Below the pieces are notes generated by a model, which was not told the origin of the DNA, made no database searches, and saw nothing but the letters and a program-made list of their open reading frames with translations. Made by a program: the position numbers and the translations under genes. A stretch of DNA of 64,000 bases from Capillimicrobium parvum (GTDB taxonomy: Bacteria; Actinomycetota; Thermoleophilia; Solirubrobacterales; Solirubrobacteraceae): contig NZ_CP087164.1 in assembly GCF_021172045.1 (NCBI RefSeq), positions 1,736,001 to 1,800,000 on the forward strand, written 5' to 3'. Position 1 is the first letter of the stretch, and the number at the start of each line of letters is the position of its first letter. Below are positions 50,784-61,153 of the stretch, in pieces.

Positions 50784-50916
50784 GTTCCGCTGAGTCGTCA
50801 CCGGTAGCCGACCGGCTCGACGAGCGGGGGACCCGAAGCCGTCCGGGGCGAGTCGCATCATCTGCGTAGCGCATCTCTCGTGCGCGAGCCCGTCAGCTAA
50901 CCCCGTAAGCCGTCAG
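50784..50916 (+). promoter_or_regulatory. Cyclic di-AMP riboswitch (ydaO-yuaA class)
   Basis: The leader contains the class's conserved blocks in order: CGCTGAGTC, GACGAGCGGGGGACCC (50819-50834), GGGGCGAGTC (50845-50854), a central variable hairpin, and GAGCCCGTCAGCTAACCCC with GTAAGCC (50886-50911). This matches actinobacterial ydaO elements that bind c-di-AMP and turn off cell-wall-related genes. The gene starts 10 bp after the last block (ATG at 50926, after GAGAGAAG), so control may be by hiding the ribosome-binding site. Confidence 0.85.
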
Positions 50917-50925
50917 AGAGAAGCG

Positions 50926-51561
50926 ATGTCCCAACCCGCCAGGGCCCATGAGCCATGGGCTGACGATCTCGATACGTCCTACCCGTCGCGCCGCGGCCGT
51001 CGCGAGGCGGTGTCGTGGGCCTCGGCCGAGGACCTCGAGATCCTCGGCGGCCTCGGTCGTGACCCGTCGTCGAACTGGACGGTCCTGACGCTCGACCGCG
51101 ACGACGATCCCGCCCCGGATGCCGCGTGGGTCGACGAGACGGGAACTGGCCCGGCGTCCGCCGGGTTCGACGAGACGGGAACTGGCCCGGCGTCCGCCCG
51201 GTTCGACGAGCCCGCGCCGGCGACCCGACCGCTGCGCGGCCGCTTCCGCCGCGCCGAGCCGATCCGCCCGCGCGCCGCGGCGGATCGCGAGTCGCCCGTG
51301 CGGCTGATCGACCACGAGACGACGCCGATCGACTACATCTCCGAGCCGCCCCCGCCGCTGCTGCCGGGGCAGCGCCGCACCGTCGTCATCCGGGGCATCG
51401 TCCCCGCACCGGTCGCCGTCACGCCCCCCGACCGCCGGCGCCCGCCGTCGCGCACCCGCGATCGCGTCGGCCGCCGTCCCGACCGCGTCGCCCTCTGGGC
51501 GTTCGTGCTCGGCCTCCTCCTCATCGTGATCGCCGTGCTCAGCACCGGCGGCTCCGCGTAG
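50926..51561 (+). CDS. Unrecognised tail-anchored membrane protein under a c-di-AMP riboswitch
   Basis: This 211-residue protein is hydrophilic and Pro/Arg/Asp-rich with one C-terminal membrane helix (VALWAFVLGLLLIVIAVLS), so it is probably anchored at its tail with the bulk in the cytoplasm. Residues about 69-92 hold a perfect duplication of DETGTGPASA, from a 32-bp DNA repeat at 51131-51162 and 51167-51198. No enzymatic or cell-wall hydrolase domain is visible, unlike the usual NlpC/P60 or Rpf targets of these riboswitches. GAGAGAAG is the ribosome-binding site. Confidence 0.85.
   Translation: MSQPARAHEPWADDLDTSYPSRRGRREAVSWASAEDLEILGGLGRDPSSNWTVLTLDRDDDPAPDAAWVDETGTGPASAGFDETGTGPASARFDEPAPATRPLRGRFRRAEPIRPRAAADRESPVRLIDHETTPIDYISEPPPPLLPGQRRTVVIRGIVPAPVAVTPPDRRRPPSRTRDRVGRRPDRVALWAFVLGLLLIVIAVLSTGGSA
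51131..51198 (+). repeat. In-frame 36-bp-period duplication inside the riboswitch-controlled gene
   Basis: A 32-bp sequence at 51131-51162 is repeated exactly at 51167-51198, with the start of a third copy at 51203. The period of 36 bp keeps the frame and adds 12 residues per unit. Confidence 0.9.
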
Positions 51562-51622
51562 ACCCGCCCCCGTCCCGCCCGCTCCCCGCTGAGGCCCCGC
51601 CATGCTGGGCCGTGGTGACCGT

Positions 51623-51677
51623 CGGCGGCCTCGATCCGGTACGGCGCCTCAATCCGGCGCGGCGCCTCGATCCGGAA
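51623..51677 (+). repeat. Three 18-19-bp tandem repeats
   Basis: CGGCGCCTCGATCCGG-type units occur at 51623, 51642 and 51660, in the gap between the riboswitch-controlled gene and the AhpD-like gene. No function is evident. Confidence 0.8.
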
Positions 51678-51734
51678 CGGCGGGCCCGCGCCGAACCTGC
51701 GTGGGCGGCCTTGCGCGCGCGCCCACCCGTAGGT

Positions 51735-51753
51735 ACCTTACAAATCGTAAGGT
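51735..51753. promoter_or_regulatory. Operator with perfect 7-bp arms, likely HxlR site
   Basis: ACCTTAC-AAATC-GTAAGGT is a perfect inverted repeat, A/T-rich for this genome, 57 bp before the AhpD-like gene. HxlR-type regulators bind such GTA-C/TAC repeats, and an HxlR gene is the second gene of the same unit, so autoregulation is likely. Confidence 0.75.
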
Positions 51754-51810
51754 GATGTCCTCTCTGAAGCACCATCTCTTCCGTCCACTCCTCGTGCAAG
51801 GGCTGCGCCG

Positions 51811-52371
51811 ATGAAGACCGCGATGAGCAGGTTCCCCGTCCACGACGAGCTGACGGCGCCGGATGGCTCCGTCCCGGTCCTGCGCGGTGCGCTCGCCACC
51901 GCCGGTCAGCTGCCCAACTTCCTCGGCGTCCTCGCGGGGTCGCCGGCCGCGCTGCGCGGGTACGCCCGCTTCCGTGGCGAGCTGCGGCACGGCTCGCTGA
52001 CGCGCCCGACGCTCGAGCGCATCTCGCTCGCGGTGGCCCAGCACCACCGCTCGCAGCCGGGCCTCGCGCTGCACGCACGCACGGCTCGCGCCGTCGGCAT
52101 CGGCATCGACGAGGTCGCGCTCGCCCGCGAGTTCGACTCCGGCGATCCGGAGCAGGCGGCGCTGCTGCACTACCTGCGCCCGCTCGTCGAGGGTGACGGC
52201 CCGCCGATGCACCTCCACGAGGAGGCGCGCGAGGCGGGGTGGAGCGACGAGCAGCTGCTCGAGGCGATCGCGTTCGTCGCGCTCGAGTCCTTCACCGCCA
52301 TGGTCAACGTCGCCGGGGACGTTCCGGTGGACGGCTCGATGGAGGAGACTCGCCAACTCCGGGCGGCGTAG
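51811..52371 (+). CDS. Carboxymuconolactone decarboxylase / AhpD-like protein lacking the CxxC
   Basis: This 186-residue protein has the helical AhpD-like fold: PVLRGALATAGQLPNFLGVL, then RPTLERISLAVAQHHRSQPG, LALHARTARAVGIGIDEVAL. At the position of the redox-active CxxC (normally CxxCxxxH) it reads SQPGLALH; the His remains but both Cys are gone. It therefore cannot work as a thiol peroxidase of the usual type. It ends 10 bp before the HxlR gene, and its promoter carries a strong inverted repeat. Its true reaction is unknown. Confidence 0.82.
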   Translation: MKTAMSRFPVHDELTAPDGSVPVLRGALATAGQLPNFLGVLAGSPAALRGYARFRGELRHGSLTRPTLERISLAVAQHHRSQPGLALHARTARAVGIGIDEVALAREFDSGDPEQAALLHYLRPLVEGDGPPMHLHEEAREAGWSDEQLLEAIAFVALESFTAMVNVAGDVPVDGSMEETRQLRAA

Positions 52372-52381
52372 CCTCACGGCC

Positions 52382-52762
52382 ATGGAGCTCCGCGAGGGGG
52401 AGCAGGAGCAGCAGCGGGTGGCGGCGGACTGCGGCTGCTGTCCCCACCTGCACGAGGCTGTCGAGCTGATCGGCCGGCGCTGGACCGGCGCGATCCTCGA
52501 GGTGCTCCGGCAGGACGGGCCGCTGCGCTTCTCGGAGGTCGTCGGCGCGATCCCGGGCCTCTCCGACCGCCTCTGCTCCGAGCGGGTCAAGGAGCTCGAG
52601 GCCCGCGGCATCATCGAGCGCACCGTCCATCCCGGCCCGCCGATCCGCGTCGAGTACGCGCTGACCGACATGGGGCAGGCCCTCGAGCCGGTGCTCGGCT
52701 CGCTGGCGACGTGGGCGCGCGAGTGGCTGGCGACGACACCTGACGCTGGACGACCGGGCTGA
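52382..52762 (+). CDS. HxlR-family transcriptional regulator
   Basis: This 126-residue protein has the HxlR winged helix: CPHLHEAVELIGRRWTGAIL, EVLRQDGPLRFSEVVGAIPG, LSDRLCSERVKELEARGIIE. The N-terminus has the Cys cluster CGCC, which could sense oxidants or electrophiles. It is expected to bind the repeat at 51735-51753 and control the AhpD-like gene and itself. TAGCCT lies 7 nt before the ATG, so a second, leaderless transcript is possible. Confidence 0.92.
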   Translation: MELREGEQEQQRVAADCGCCPHLHEAVELIGRRWTGAILEVLRQDGPLRFSEVVGAIPGLSDRLCSERVKELEARGIIERTVHPGPPIRVEYALTDMGQALEPVLGSLATWAREWLATTPDAGRPG

Positions 52763-52806
52763 GGACCTTGGACCGCCGGTCGGGCCGCGCGTCGCAGTGC
52801 GTCGTC

Positions 52807-52812
52807 TAGGCT
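52807..52812 (+). promoter_or_regulatory. -10 hexamer placed for a leaderless glnA mRNA
   Basis: TAGGCT ends 7 nt before the glnA ATG and no ribosome-binding site lies between, so transcription probably begins at the start codon. Confidence 0.45.
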
Positions 52813-52819
52813 CCGCCGG

Positions 52820-54157
52820 ATGCCAGACCAGCCGCAGAATGCCGCCGACGTCAGGGCGCTCGTCGACGAGCATGACATCCGCTTCCTGCGCCTCTGGTTC
52901 ACCGACATCCTCGGCCAGCTGAAGTCGTTCTCGATCAACGCCGCGGAGCTCGACGACGCGTTCGAGAACGGCATGGGCTTCGACGGCTCGTCGATCACCG
53001 GCTTCAACGCGATCGAGGAGTCCGACATGGTCGCGGTGCCCGATCCCCGGACCTTCGCCGTCCTGCCCTGGCGCCCGACCGACCAGGGCGTCGCCCGCAT
53101 CTTCTGCGACATCCACACCCCCGAGCGCACCCCCTACGAGGGCGACCCGCGACAGGTGCTGCGCCGCGCGCTCGACCGCGCCGAGCAGATGGGCTTCGAC
53201 ACCTTCAACGTCGGTCCCGAGCTCGAGTACTTCCTGTTCAAGGACAACAAGTCCACCGAGGTGCTCGACGAGGGCGGCTACTTCGACCTGACGACGCTCG
53301 ACGCGGGCTCCGACGTGCGCCGCGAGACCGTCCTGGCGCTCGAGCAGCTCGGCATCCACGTGGAGTACTCCCATCACGAGGTCGGCCCGTCGCAGCACGA
53401 GGTCGACATGCGCTACGGGCCGGCGCTGAAGATGGCCGACGACTGCATGACGTACCGCATCACGGTCAAGGAGATCGCGATGAAGTACGGCTGGCACGCG
53501 ACGTTCATGCCCAAGCCGCTGTTCGGCGAGAACGGGTCGGGCATGCACACCCACCAGTCGCTGTTCAAGGACGGCAGCAACGCCTTCTACGACCCCGACG
53601 ACCAGTACTTCCTCTCCGACGCGGGCAAGGCGTTCATCGCCGGCCAGCTCAAGCATGCGCGCGAGATCTCGGCGATCTTCGCCCAGTGGGTGAACTCCTA
53701 CAAGCGGCTCGTGCCCGGCTACGAGGCGCCGGTCTACGTGGCATGGTCGCGGCGCAACCGCTCGGCTCTCGTGCGCGTGCCGCTGTACCGGCCCGGCCAC
53801 GAGCAGTCGACGCGCATGGAGCTGCGCTGCCCCGACCCCGCCTGCAACCCGTACCTCACGTTCGCGGTGCTGCTGCAGGCCGGGCTCGAGGGGATCGAGA
53901 AGGGCTACGAGCTCCCCGAGCCGATGGAGAAGAACCTCTACCACCTTGCGCCCGACGACCGTAAGCGGCTCGGCATCGAGCAGCTGCCCGAGACGCTCGG
54001 CGAGGCGATCGAGATCACCGCCGAGTCGGAGCTCGTCCTGCGCACGCTCGGCGAGCACATGTTCAACCGCTTCGTCGAGATCAAGCGCCAGGAGTGGGAC
54101 GACTACCGCGTGCAGGTCACGCCGTGGGAGCTCGACCGCTACCTGCCGGTGCTGTGA
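52820..54157 (+). CDS. glnA: Glutamine synthetase, type I
   Basis: This 445-residue protein has the GS motifs GMGFDGSSITGFNAIEESDM, NVGPELEYFLF, YSHHEVGPSQHEVDMR, MPKPLFGENGSGMHTHQSLF and the R-loop YRPGHEQSTRMELR. Its length and the segment NLYHLAPDDRKRLGIEQLP resemble the GSI-alpha branch more than the longer adenylylated GSI-beta enzymes. The Arg used for feedback control in Bacillus GlnA (GSSIEGFVR) is Asn here. It makes glutamine from glutamate and ammonia. It lies alone between an HxlR gene and a convergent secreted protein gene. Confidence 0.95.
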   Translation: MPDQPQNAADVRALVDEHDIRFLRLWFTDILGQLKSFSINAAELDDAFENGMGFDGSSITGFNAIEESDMVAVPDPRTFAVLPWRPTDQGVARIFCDIHTPERTPYEGDPRQVLRRALDRAEQMGFDTFNVGPELEYFLFKDNKSTEVLDEGGYFDLTTLDAGSDVRRETVLALEQLGIHVEYSHHEVGPSQHEVDMRYGPALKMADDCMTYRITVKEIAMKYGWHATFMPKPLFGENGSGMHTHQSLFKDGSNAFYDPDDQYFLSDAGKAFIAGQLKHAREISAIFAQWVNSYKRLVPGYEAPVYVAWSRRNRSALVRVPLYRPGHEQSTRMELRCPDPACNPYLTFAVLLQAGLEGIEKGYELPEPMEKNLYHLAPDDRKRLGIEQLPETLGEAIEITAESELVLRTLGEHMFNRFVEIKRQEWDDYRVQVTPWELDRYLPVL

Positions 54158-54161
54158 CGGG

Positions 54162-54821
54162 TCATCCGACGATCCGCCTCCCGACCGTTCCGAACTCGAC
54201 GAGGCTGCGCCGCGTCCGCGGGCTGTAGCGCGCCCGCGTGTCGATCTGGATCCGCCATCTGCCGGCCGCCGGGTGGTCCACGGGCAGCATCGCGATCCGC
54301 TTGCGCAACACGCTGCATCGCTCCGGCATCCGGCCGAACGACACCCGCCGCTGCTCGCGGCCCGCGTGCACGTAGTGGGCGTACACGCGCGCGCCCGGCC
54401 GCAGCCCGGAGATCCGCCAGCGCACCCTGCTCTGCGGCTGTGACGGCGAGCGCGGCGAGTGCAGCGCGGCGAGGTTCGCGACCCGGATGCGGACCGTCGC
54501 GCTCGTGGTGCCGTCGGTCGCCGTGAGCGCTAGCGACCGCGCGCTCGGCGTCGAGAACGGCAGGGCCGGCGCCGCGGCCGAGGCCTGGAAGCTGCCGGCG
54601 GCGTCGGCCGTCGGCGTGGCGAGGACGCCGCCCGACGCGACCTGCACCGGAGCGCTCGGGGCGAACCCCTGGCCCGCGACGATCATCTGCTGGCCGGGCA
54701 GGTAGCACGGCTCGTCGGTGGCCAGCACGGCCGCGCCGGCGGACGCGGCGGTAACGGCGCCGGCGAACGCGGCGAGCAAAGCGGCGGCCATGCACCGCCC
54801 CACCGATGGACGCCCCGACAT
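54162..54821 (-). CDS. Secreted protein of unknown function
   Basis: This 219-residue protein has a signal peptide (MAAALLAAFAGAVTAASAGA) and an Ig-like or carboxypeptidase-regulatory-like beta region (CYLPGQQMIVAGQGFAPSAP, LTATDGTTSATVRIRV). A more basic C-terminal domain follows (GARVYAHYVHAGREQRRVSF, AGRWRIQIDTRARYS). No catalytic motif. The two-part pattern of extracellular adhesion or matrix proteins is only suggestive. It converges with glnA, 4 bp apart. Confidence 0.78.
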   Translation of the reverse strand: MSGRPSVGRCMAAALLAAFAGAVTAASAGAAVLATDEPCYLPGQQMIVAGQGFAPSAPVQVASGGVLATPTADAAGSFQASAAAPALPFSTPSARSLALTATDGTTSATVRIRVANLAALHSPRSPSQPQSRVRWRISGLRPGARVYAHYVHAGREQRRVSFGRMPERCSVLRKRIAMLPVDHPAAGRWRIQIDTRARYSPRTRRSLVEFGTVGRRIVG

Positions 54822-54866
54822 CAGCCCAGCATGACTGATCGAGGGACGGAGGGGGCGCGCGAGCGG

Positions 54867-56842
<1,976 letters not shown>

Positions 56843-56843
<1 letters not shown>

Positions 56844-58747
56844 CACGGCACCCGCAGCGGCGAGGCGGCCAGGCCCCGGACCGCGTCGCGCTCGAACGAC
56901 GCCGCGGCCGCCGAGGTGCGCGACGTGCTGACCGAGATGCGCCGACCGCCGATCCGGCCCGTGACGCGCCCGCCGCCCGCACGGATGCGGCCGGAGGCGC
57001 CGTGGGCCTGGATGCGAAGCTCGATCGGGCGCATGGTGTCGTCGGGGATGATGCCGGTCACGGCGACGCGGGGCACGTACACGTAGCCGTGCAGCCGCAG
57101 CCCGTCCGGCTCGATGCTCGCCGTCCCGCCGCGCAGGCCGCCGAATCGGCGGACGCCCGTGCCCTGCACGCGCTCCGACAGGCGCCGCCGTGCGGCGTCG
57201 GCGACCGTGCGGCTCGCCGTCGTGACGATGCGCCCCGCCCGGCCGTGCAGCCCCGGATACGGCGGCACCGACCCGACGGACCGCGGCGCCGGGCGCGCGG
57301 GGTCCAGCAGGCGCTCGACCGTCTCGCAGGAGCCCGGCGGCGTCCCGGACAGGAACGCGACGACGGCGGCGTTCGCGCAGCCCGAGACATCGGAGCCGAG
57401 CACCGAGTGGCCGGCGTGCGGCAGCACGACGACCTGCGCCGCCGGGCCGAGCCGGGCGGCCACCGCCTGCGCGTCCTCGAGCGGCGTGCGCAGATCCTCG
57501 CCGCCGGCGAGCAGCAGCGCGCGCAGCCCGGCCGGCAGCGTGACGGGAGCCGGTGCCGGCGAGGCCACCGGCCACTGCACGCACAGCGGCAGGATGCCGG
57601 CGGCGATGACCGTGCTCCAGTCGAAGGGCGCGTAGCGCTTGCGCGGCATCGCGCGGATGCGCGCCCCGGCCTGCGCGGCCCGGGTCGCGGGCGGCGCGGT
57701 GCGGTCCCATGGAAACAGCGTCTCCTCGCACGTCGTCGCCACGAAGCGAGCGCGGTTGATCCCGCCGGCCGCGGCGGCGCGCGAGTCCCGCCCGCCGAGC
57801 TGAGCGCGCAGGCGGACGAACGCGGCGGGGTCGCCGTGCAGTGCCGCGTGGACCGCGGCGGGCACCGCCGAGCGCAGGACCGGATCGACGTCGCCGGCGG
57901 AGAGGATCGTCAGCAGGTCCGCGGGGGAGAGCGTCGCCCGCCGTCGCCTCCCGTCGGCATCGACGAACCGTCCGCGCAGCGGCCGCCGGCCCAGCCGGCG
58001 CGCCAGCCGGCGAACGTCGCCCGCCGGATCGGCCGTCACGCCGCGGCACGCGCCGCCGGAGCACACGCTGCGCACGACCCGCGGCAGCGCGGCGAACGTC
58101 GACAGCTGCAGCGGATCGGGCCCCTCCGGCGTCACGGTCGAGTCGAGGATGAGCGCCTCGACGCGCTCGGGGCGCGCCGCCGCGTACTCGAGCGCGACCT
58201 TCGTCCCGTACGACGCCCCGTAGAGCACGACCTGCTCGTAGCCGCCGGCGACGCGGATCGCCTCGAGGTCCTCGACGTCGGCCGCCGTCGTGAACTCGCC
58301 GCGCAGCGCGCCCAGCCGCGTGGCGCAGCCGAGCGCGCCCGAGCCGGACGGACGCAGGAGCCCCGGGCAGCGCAGGGCGCCCGACCCGCCGACGCCGCGC
58401 TCGTCGAACAGCACGAGGTCGCGGTCCCCGCGCACGCCGCCCAGGTCGGCGGCCAGCGCCGGGGCGCTCGCGCTCGCCACCTGTCCCGGCCCGCCGAGCA
58501 GGACGACGAAGGCGGTCCGCGTCGGCGCCGCGCCGGCCGGGAGCCGCCGCACGTCGAGCGCCACGGACCCGGGCAGGGCGCCGGTCCGGTCCAGCGGGAC
58601 CGTCACATGGCTGCATTGCAGGTCGTCCTCGCCACAGGGCGCCTCCTCGAACGCGGCGGACGTGCCGGTGGGCCCGGCCGCCGCCAGAGCCAGGCTCGCC
58701 GCCACGCCGCCCAGCCCCGTCCACACCGTGCGCCTCGCGCTTCGCAC
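56843..58747 (-). CDS. Secreted alpha/beta-hydrolase (tripeptidyl aminopeptidase-like)
   Basis: This protein has about 634 residues. GTG 58747 begins a signal peptide ([20 protein letters not shown]). The hydrolase has the oxyanion region [21 protein letters not shown], the nucleophile elbow YGASYGTK and a late His in [14 protein letters not shown]-terminal Cys-containing cap and an extra beta domain ([17 protein letters not shown] on) follow. A start at 58786 would face the RidA ATG head-to-head with no space and is unlikely. It is coupled to the DUF255 gene. Confidence 0.85.
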
Positions 58748-58784
58748 ACCCGCAGTCTTCCCGGCGGGTACGGTGTCCATCCAC

Positions 58785-59180
58785 ATGTCTCATCACCGTC
58801 ACGCCGTCACCGCAATCGAGGCGCCCGCGGCGATCGGGCCCTACTCGCACGCCGTCCGCACGGGCGGCCTGCTGTTCTGCTCCGGCCAGATCCCGCTCGA
58901 CCCGTCCAGCGGGGAGCTCGTCGGAGCGTCGCCGGGCGAGCAGGCGCGCCAGTGCCTGGAGAACCTCGCCGCAGTATGCGCCGCCGGGGGCGCCGGCCTG
59001 GCCGATGCCGTCCAGGTGACCGTCTACCTGACCGACATGGGCGCCTTCGCCGAGGTCAACGAGGTCTACGCCGGCTTCTTCGAGGGCGACCCGCCGGCGC
59101 GCGTGGCGATCGGAGTCGCCGCGCTGCCGAAGGGGGCGCAGGTCGAGGTGGCCGCCGTGGTCGCGCTGCCGGACGAGTGA
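58785..59180 (+). CDS. RidA family enamine/imine deaminase
   Basis: This 131-residue protein has the RidA signatures [40 protein letters not shown] and [19 protein letters not shown], then [20 protein letters not shown] with the substrate Arg. RidA proteins hydrolyse 2-aminoacrylate and similar enamines that threonine/serine deaminases release. The next gene is threonine ammonia-lyase, overlapping by 4 bp, so the pair acts in one step: deaminate and clean up. Confidence 0.95.
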   Translation: MSHHRHAVTAIEAPAAIGPYSHAVRTGGLLFCSGQIPLDPSSGELVGASPGEQARQCLENLAAVCAAGGAGLADAVQVTVYLTDMGAFAEVNEVYAGFFEGDPPARVAIGVAALPKGAQVEVAAVVALPDE

Positions 59181-60391
59181 CCGTCACCGTCGCCGAGGTT
59201 CGCCATGCCCGCCGCGCGGGCGCGGACGTCGTGCGCCGCACGCCCGTGCTGGCCTCACAGACGCTGAGCGAGCGGTCGGGCGGCACGGTCGTGCTGAAGG
59301 CCGAGTCGCTGCAGCGGACGGGCTCGTTCAAGATCCGCGGCGCGCTGAACAAGCTCGACGCCCTGGGCGACGAGTGCCGGACGGGGGTGGTGTGCGGCAG
59401 CGCCGGCAACCACGCCCAGGCGCTGGCGGCGGCAGCCCGCGCCCGCGGGGTGCCGTGCGAGGTGGTCATGCCCGCCGACGCGCCCATCGCCAAGGCGGAG
59501 GGCGCAGCGGCGCTGGGCGCGAAGGTCATCCTCGAGGGCGAGAGCGTCACCGAGTGCCTCGCGGCGGCGCACGAGCGGGCCCAGCAGGGCGGCATGACGT
59601 TCGTGCACCCGTTCGACGACGAGCACATCATCGCGGGGCAGGGCACGCTCGGGCTGGAGCTGCTCGAGGACGTCGAGGACCTCGCCCGCATCCTCATCCC
59701 GGTGGGCGGCGGCGGGCTGGCGGCCGGCGTCGCGGTGGCGGTCAAGGATGCGCGGCCGGACGTCGACGTCATCGGCATCCAGGTCGAGACGTTCCCGGCG
59801 CTGGCCGCCTCGCTCGAGGCCGGGCACCCGGTCGACGTCGCTCCGCCGCTGACGACCATCGCCGACGGCATCGCGGTCAAGCGGCCCGGGGAGATCACGC
59901 TGCCGCTGCTGGCCTCCTACCTCGACGGGGTCGCGATGGTCTCCGAGGACGAGGTCGCCGACGCCATGGTCGTCCTGCTCGAGAAGGCCAAGCTCGTCGT
60001 CGAGGGGGCGGGCGCCGTGGGCGCGGCGGCGCTCCTCGGCGGGCATGTCGAACCGGCGCCGCACGGCACGACGGTCGTCGTGCTGTCGGGCGGCAACGTC
60101 GACGCCGGGCTGCTGGCCACCGTCGCGCGCCGCCACGAGACCGAGTCGGGCCGGCGCATCGCGCTGATCACGCGAGTGCCCGACCGGCCGGGTCACCTCG
60201 CACGGCTGCTGGTGTGCGTGGCCGAGGCGGGGGCGAACCTCGTCGAGGTCGAGCACGTTCGCGAGGGCATCGACCTGCACGTCCGCGAGACCGCCGTGCA
60301 GCTCGTGCTCGAGACCCGGGGGCGCGACCACGCGCAGGACGTGCTGCGCGCGATCGCCGGCGCGGGCTACGACGCGCGCGTCCTGCGGTAG
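59177..60391 (+). CDS. ilvA: Threonine ammonia-lyase with C-terminal ACT domain
   Basis: This 404-residue protein is PLP-dependent: the Lys lies in [17 protein letters not shown], the Gly-rich phosphate loop in [15 protein letters not shown], and the [10 protein letters not shown] loop is present. The C-terminal ~75 residues ([35 protein letters not shown]) form an ACT domain. It turns threonine into 2-oxobutanoate and ammonia. One ACT domain and this length match the shorter biosynthetic or catabolic forms. The GTG overlaps the ridA stop. Confidence 0.93.
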   Translation: MTVTVAEVRHARRAGADVVRRTPVLASQTLSERSGGTVVLKAESLQRTGSFKIRGALNKLDALGDECRTGVVCGSAGNHAQALAAAARARGVPCEVVMPADAPIAKAEGAAALGAKVILEGESVTECLAAAHERAQQGGMTFVHPFDDEHIIAGQGTLGLELLEDVEDLARILIPVGGGGLAAGVAVAVKDARPDVDVIGIQVETFPALAASLEAGHPVDVAPPLTTIADGIAVKRPGEITLPLLASYLDGVAMVSEDEVADAMVVLLEKAKLVVEGAGAVGAAALLGGHVEPAPHGTTVVVLSGGNVDAGLLATVARRHETESGRRIALITRVPDRPGHLARLLVCVAEAGANLVEVEHVREGIDLHVRETAVQLVLETRGRDHAQDVLRAIAGAGYDARVLR

Positions 60392-60403
60392 GGCGCTCCG
60401 GCG

Positions 60404-61153
60404 TCACACGGGCGTCACGTACGCGCCGCTGATGCCGCCGTCGATGAGGAACGTCGACGCGGTGACGAAGCTCGAGTCGTCGGAGGCGAGGAACAGCGCG
60501 CCCTTGGCGATCTCCGCCGCCTCCGCGAAGCGGCCCATCGGCACGTGGACCAGGCGCCGCTCGGCGCGCTCGGGGTCCTTGGCGAACAGCTCGCGCAGGA
60601 GCGGCGTGTCCACCGGACCCGGACACAGCGCGTTGACCCGCACGCCCCGGCGCGCGTACTCCACGCCAAGCTCGCGCGACAGCGCGAGCACGCCGCCCTT
60701 GGACGCCGTGTAGGAGATCTGCGACGTCGCCGCGCCCATGACCGCGACGAACGACGCCGTGTTGATGATCGACCCGCGGTTGGGCGGGTCGTTCTCCAGG
60801 AGATGGGGGATGCCGTACTTGCAGCCGAGGAACACCGACCTGAGGTTGGCGTCCTGCACCCGCTGCCACGCCTCCAGCGACGTGTCCAGCACCGAGCCGT
60901 CGTCGTTGGGCGAGATCCCCGCGTTGTTGAAGATCACGTCGACGCGCCCGTAGGTCTCGATCGTCCGGGCGAACATGTCGACGACCTGTCCCTCGTGCGT
61001 CACGTCGACCTGCAGCGAGAGGTCGCCCGGGGCGTCCTCGCTCAGGTCCACGCCGACCACCGTGGCGCCCTCCTGCTTGAACACCTCGACGGTCGCCGCG
61101 CCGATTCCGCCCGCGGCGCCCGTCACGACGCACACCTTGTCCTTGAGTCTCAT
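60404..61153 (-). CDS. Short-chain dehydrogenase/reductase
   Basis: This 249-residue SDR has TGAAGGIGAAT for the dinucleotide, NNAG in VIFNNAGISPND, Ser in INTASFV and the Tyr/Lys pair in YTASKGG, then NALCPGPVDTP. It begins right at the end of the aldehyde dehydrogenase gene on the same strand (adjacent, no gap), so the two are one operon. The substrate is unknown; in related clusters this enzyme acts in amine or polyol catabolism. Confidence 0.9.
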   Translation of the reverse strand: MRLKDKVCVVTGAAGGIGAATVEVFKQEGATVVGVDLSEDAPGDLSLQVDVTHEGQVVDMFARTIETYGRVDVIFNNAGISPNDDGSVLDTSLEAWQRVQDANLRSVFLGCKYGIPHLLENDPPNRGSIINTASFVAVMGAATSQISYTASKGGVLALSRELGVEYARRGVRVNALCPGPVDTPLLRELFAKDPERAERRLVHVPMGRFAEAAEIAKGALFLASDDSSFVTASTFLIDGGISGAYVTPV

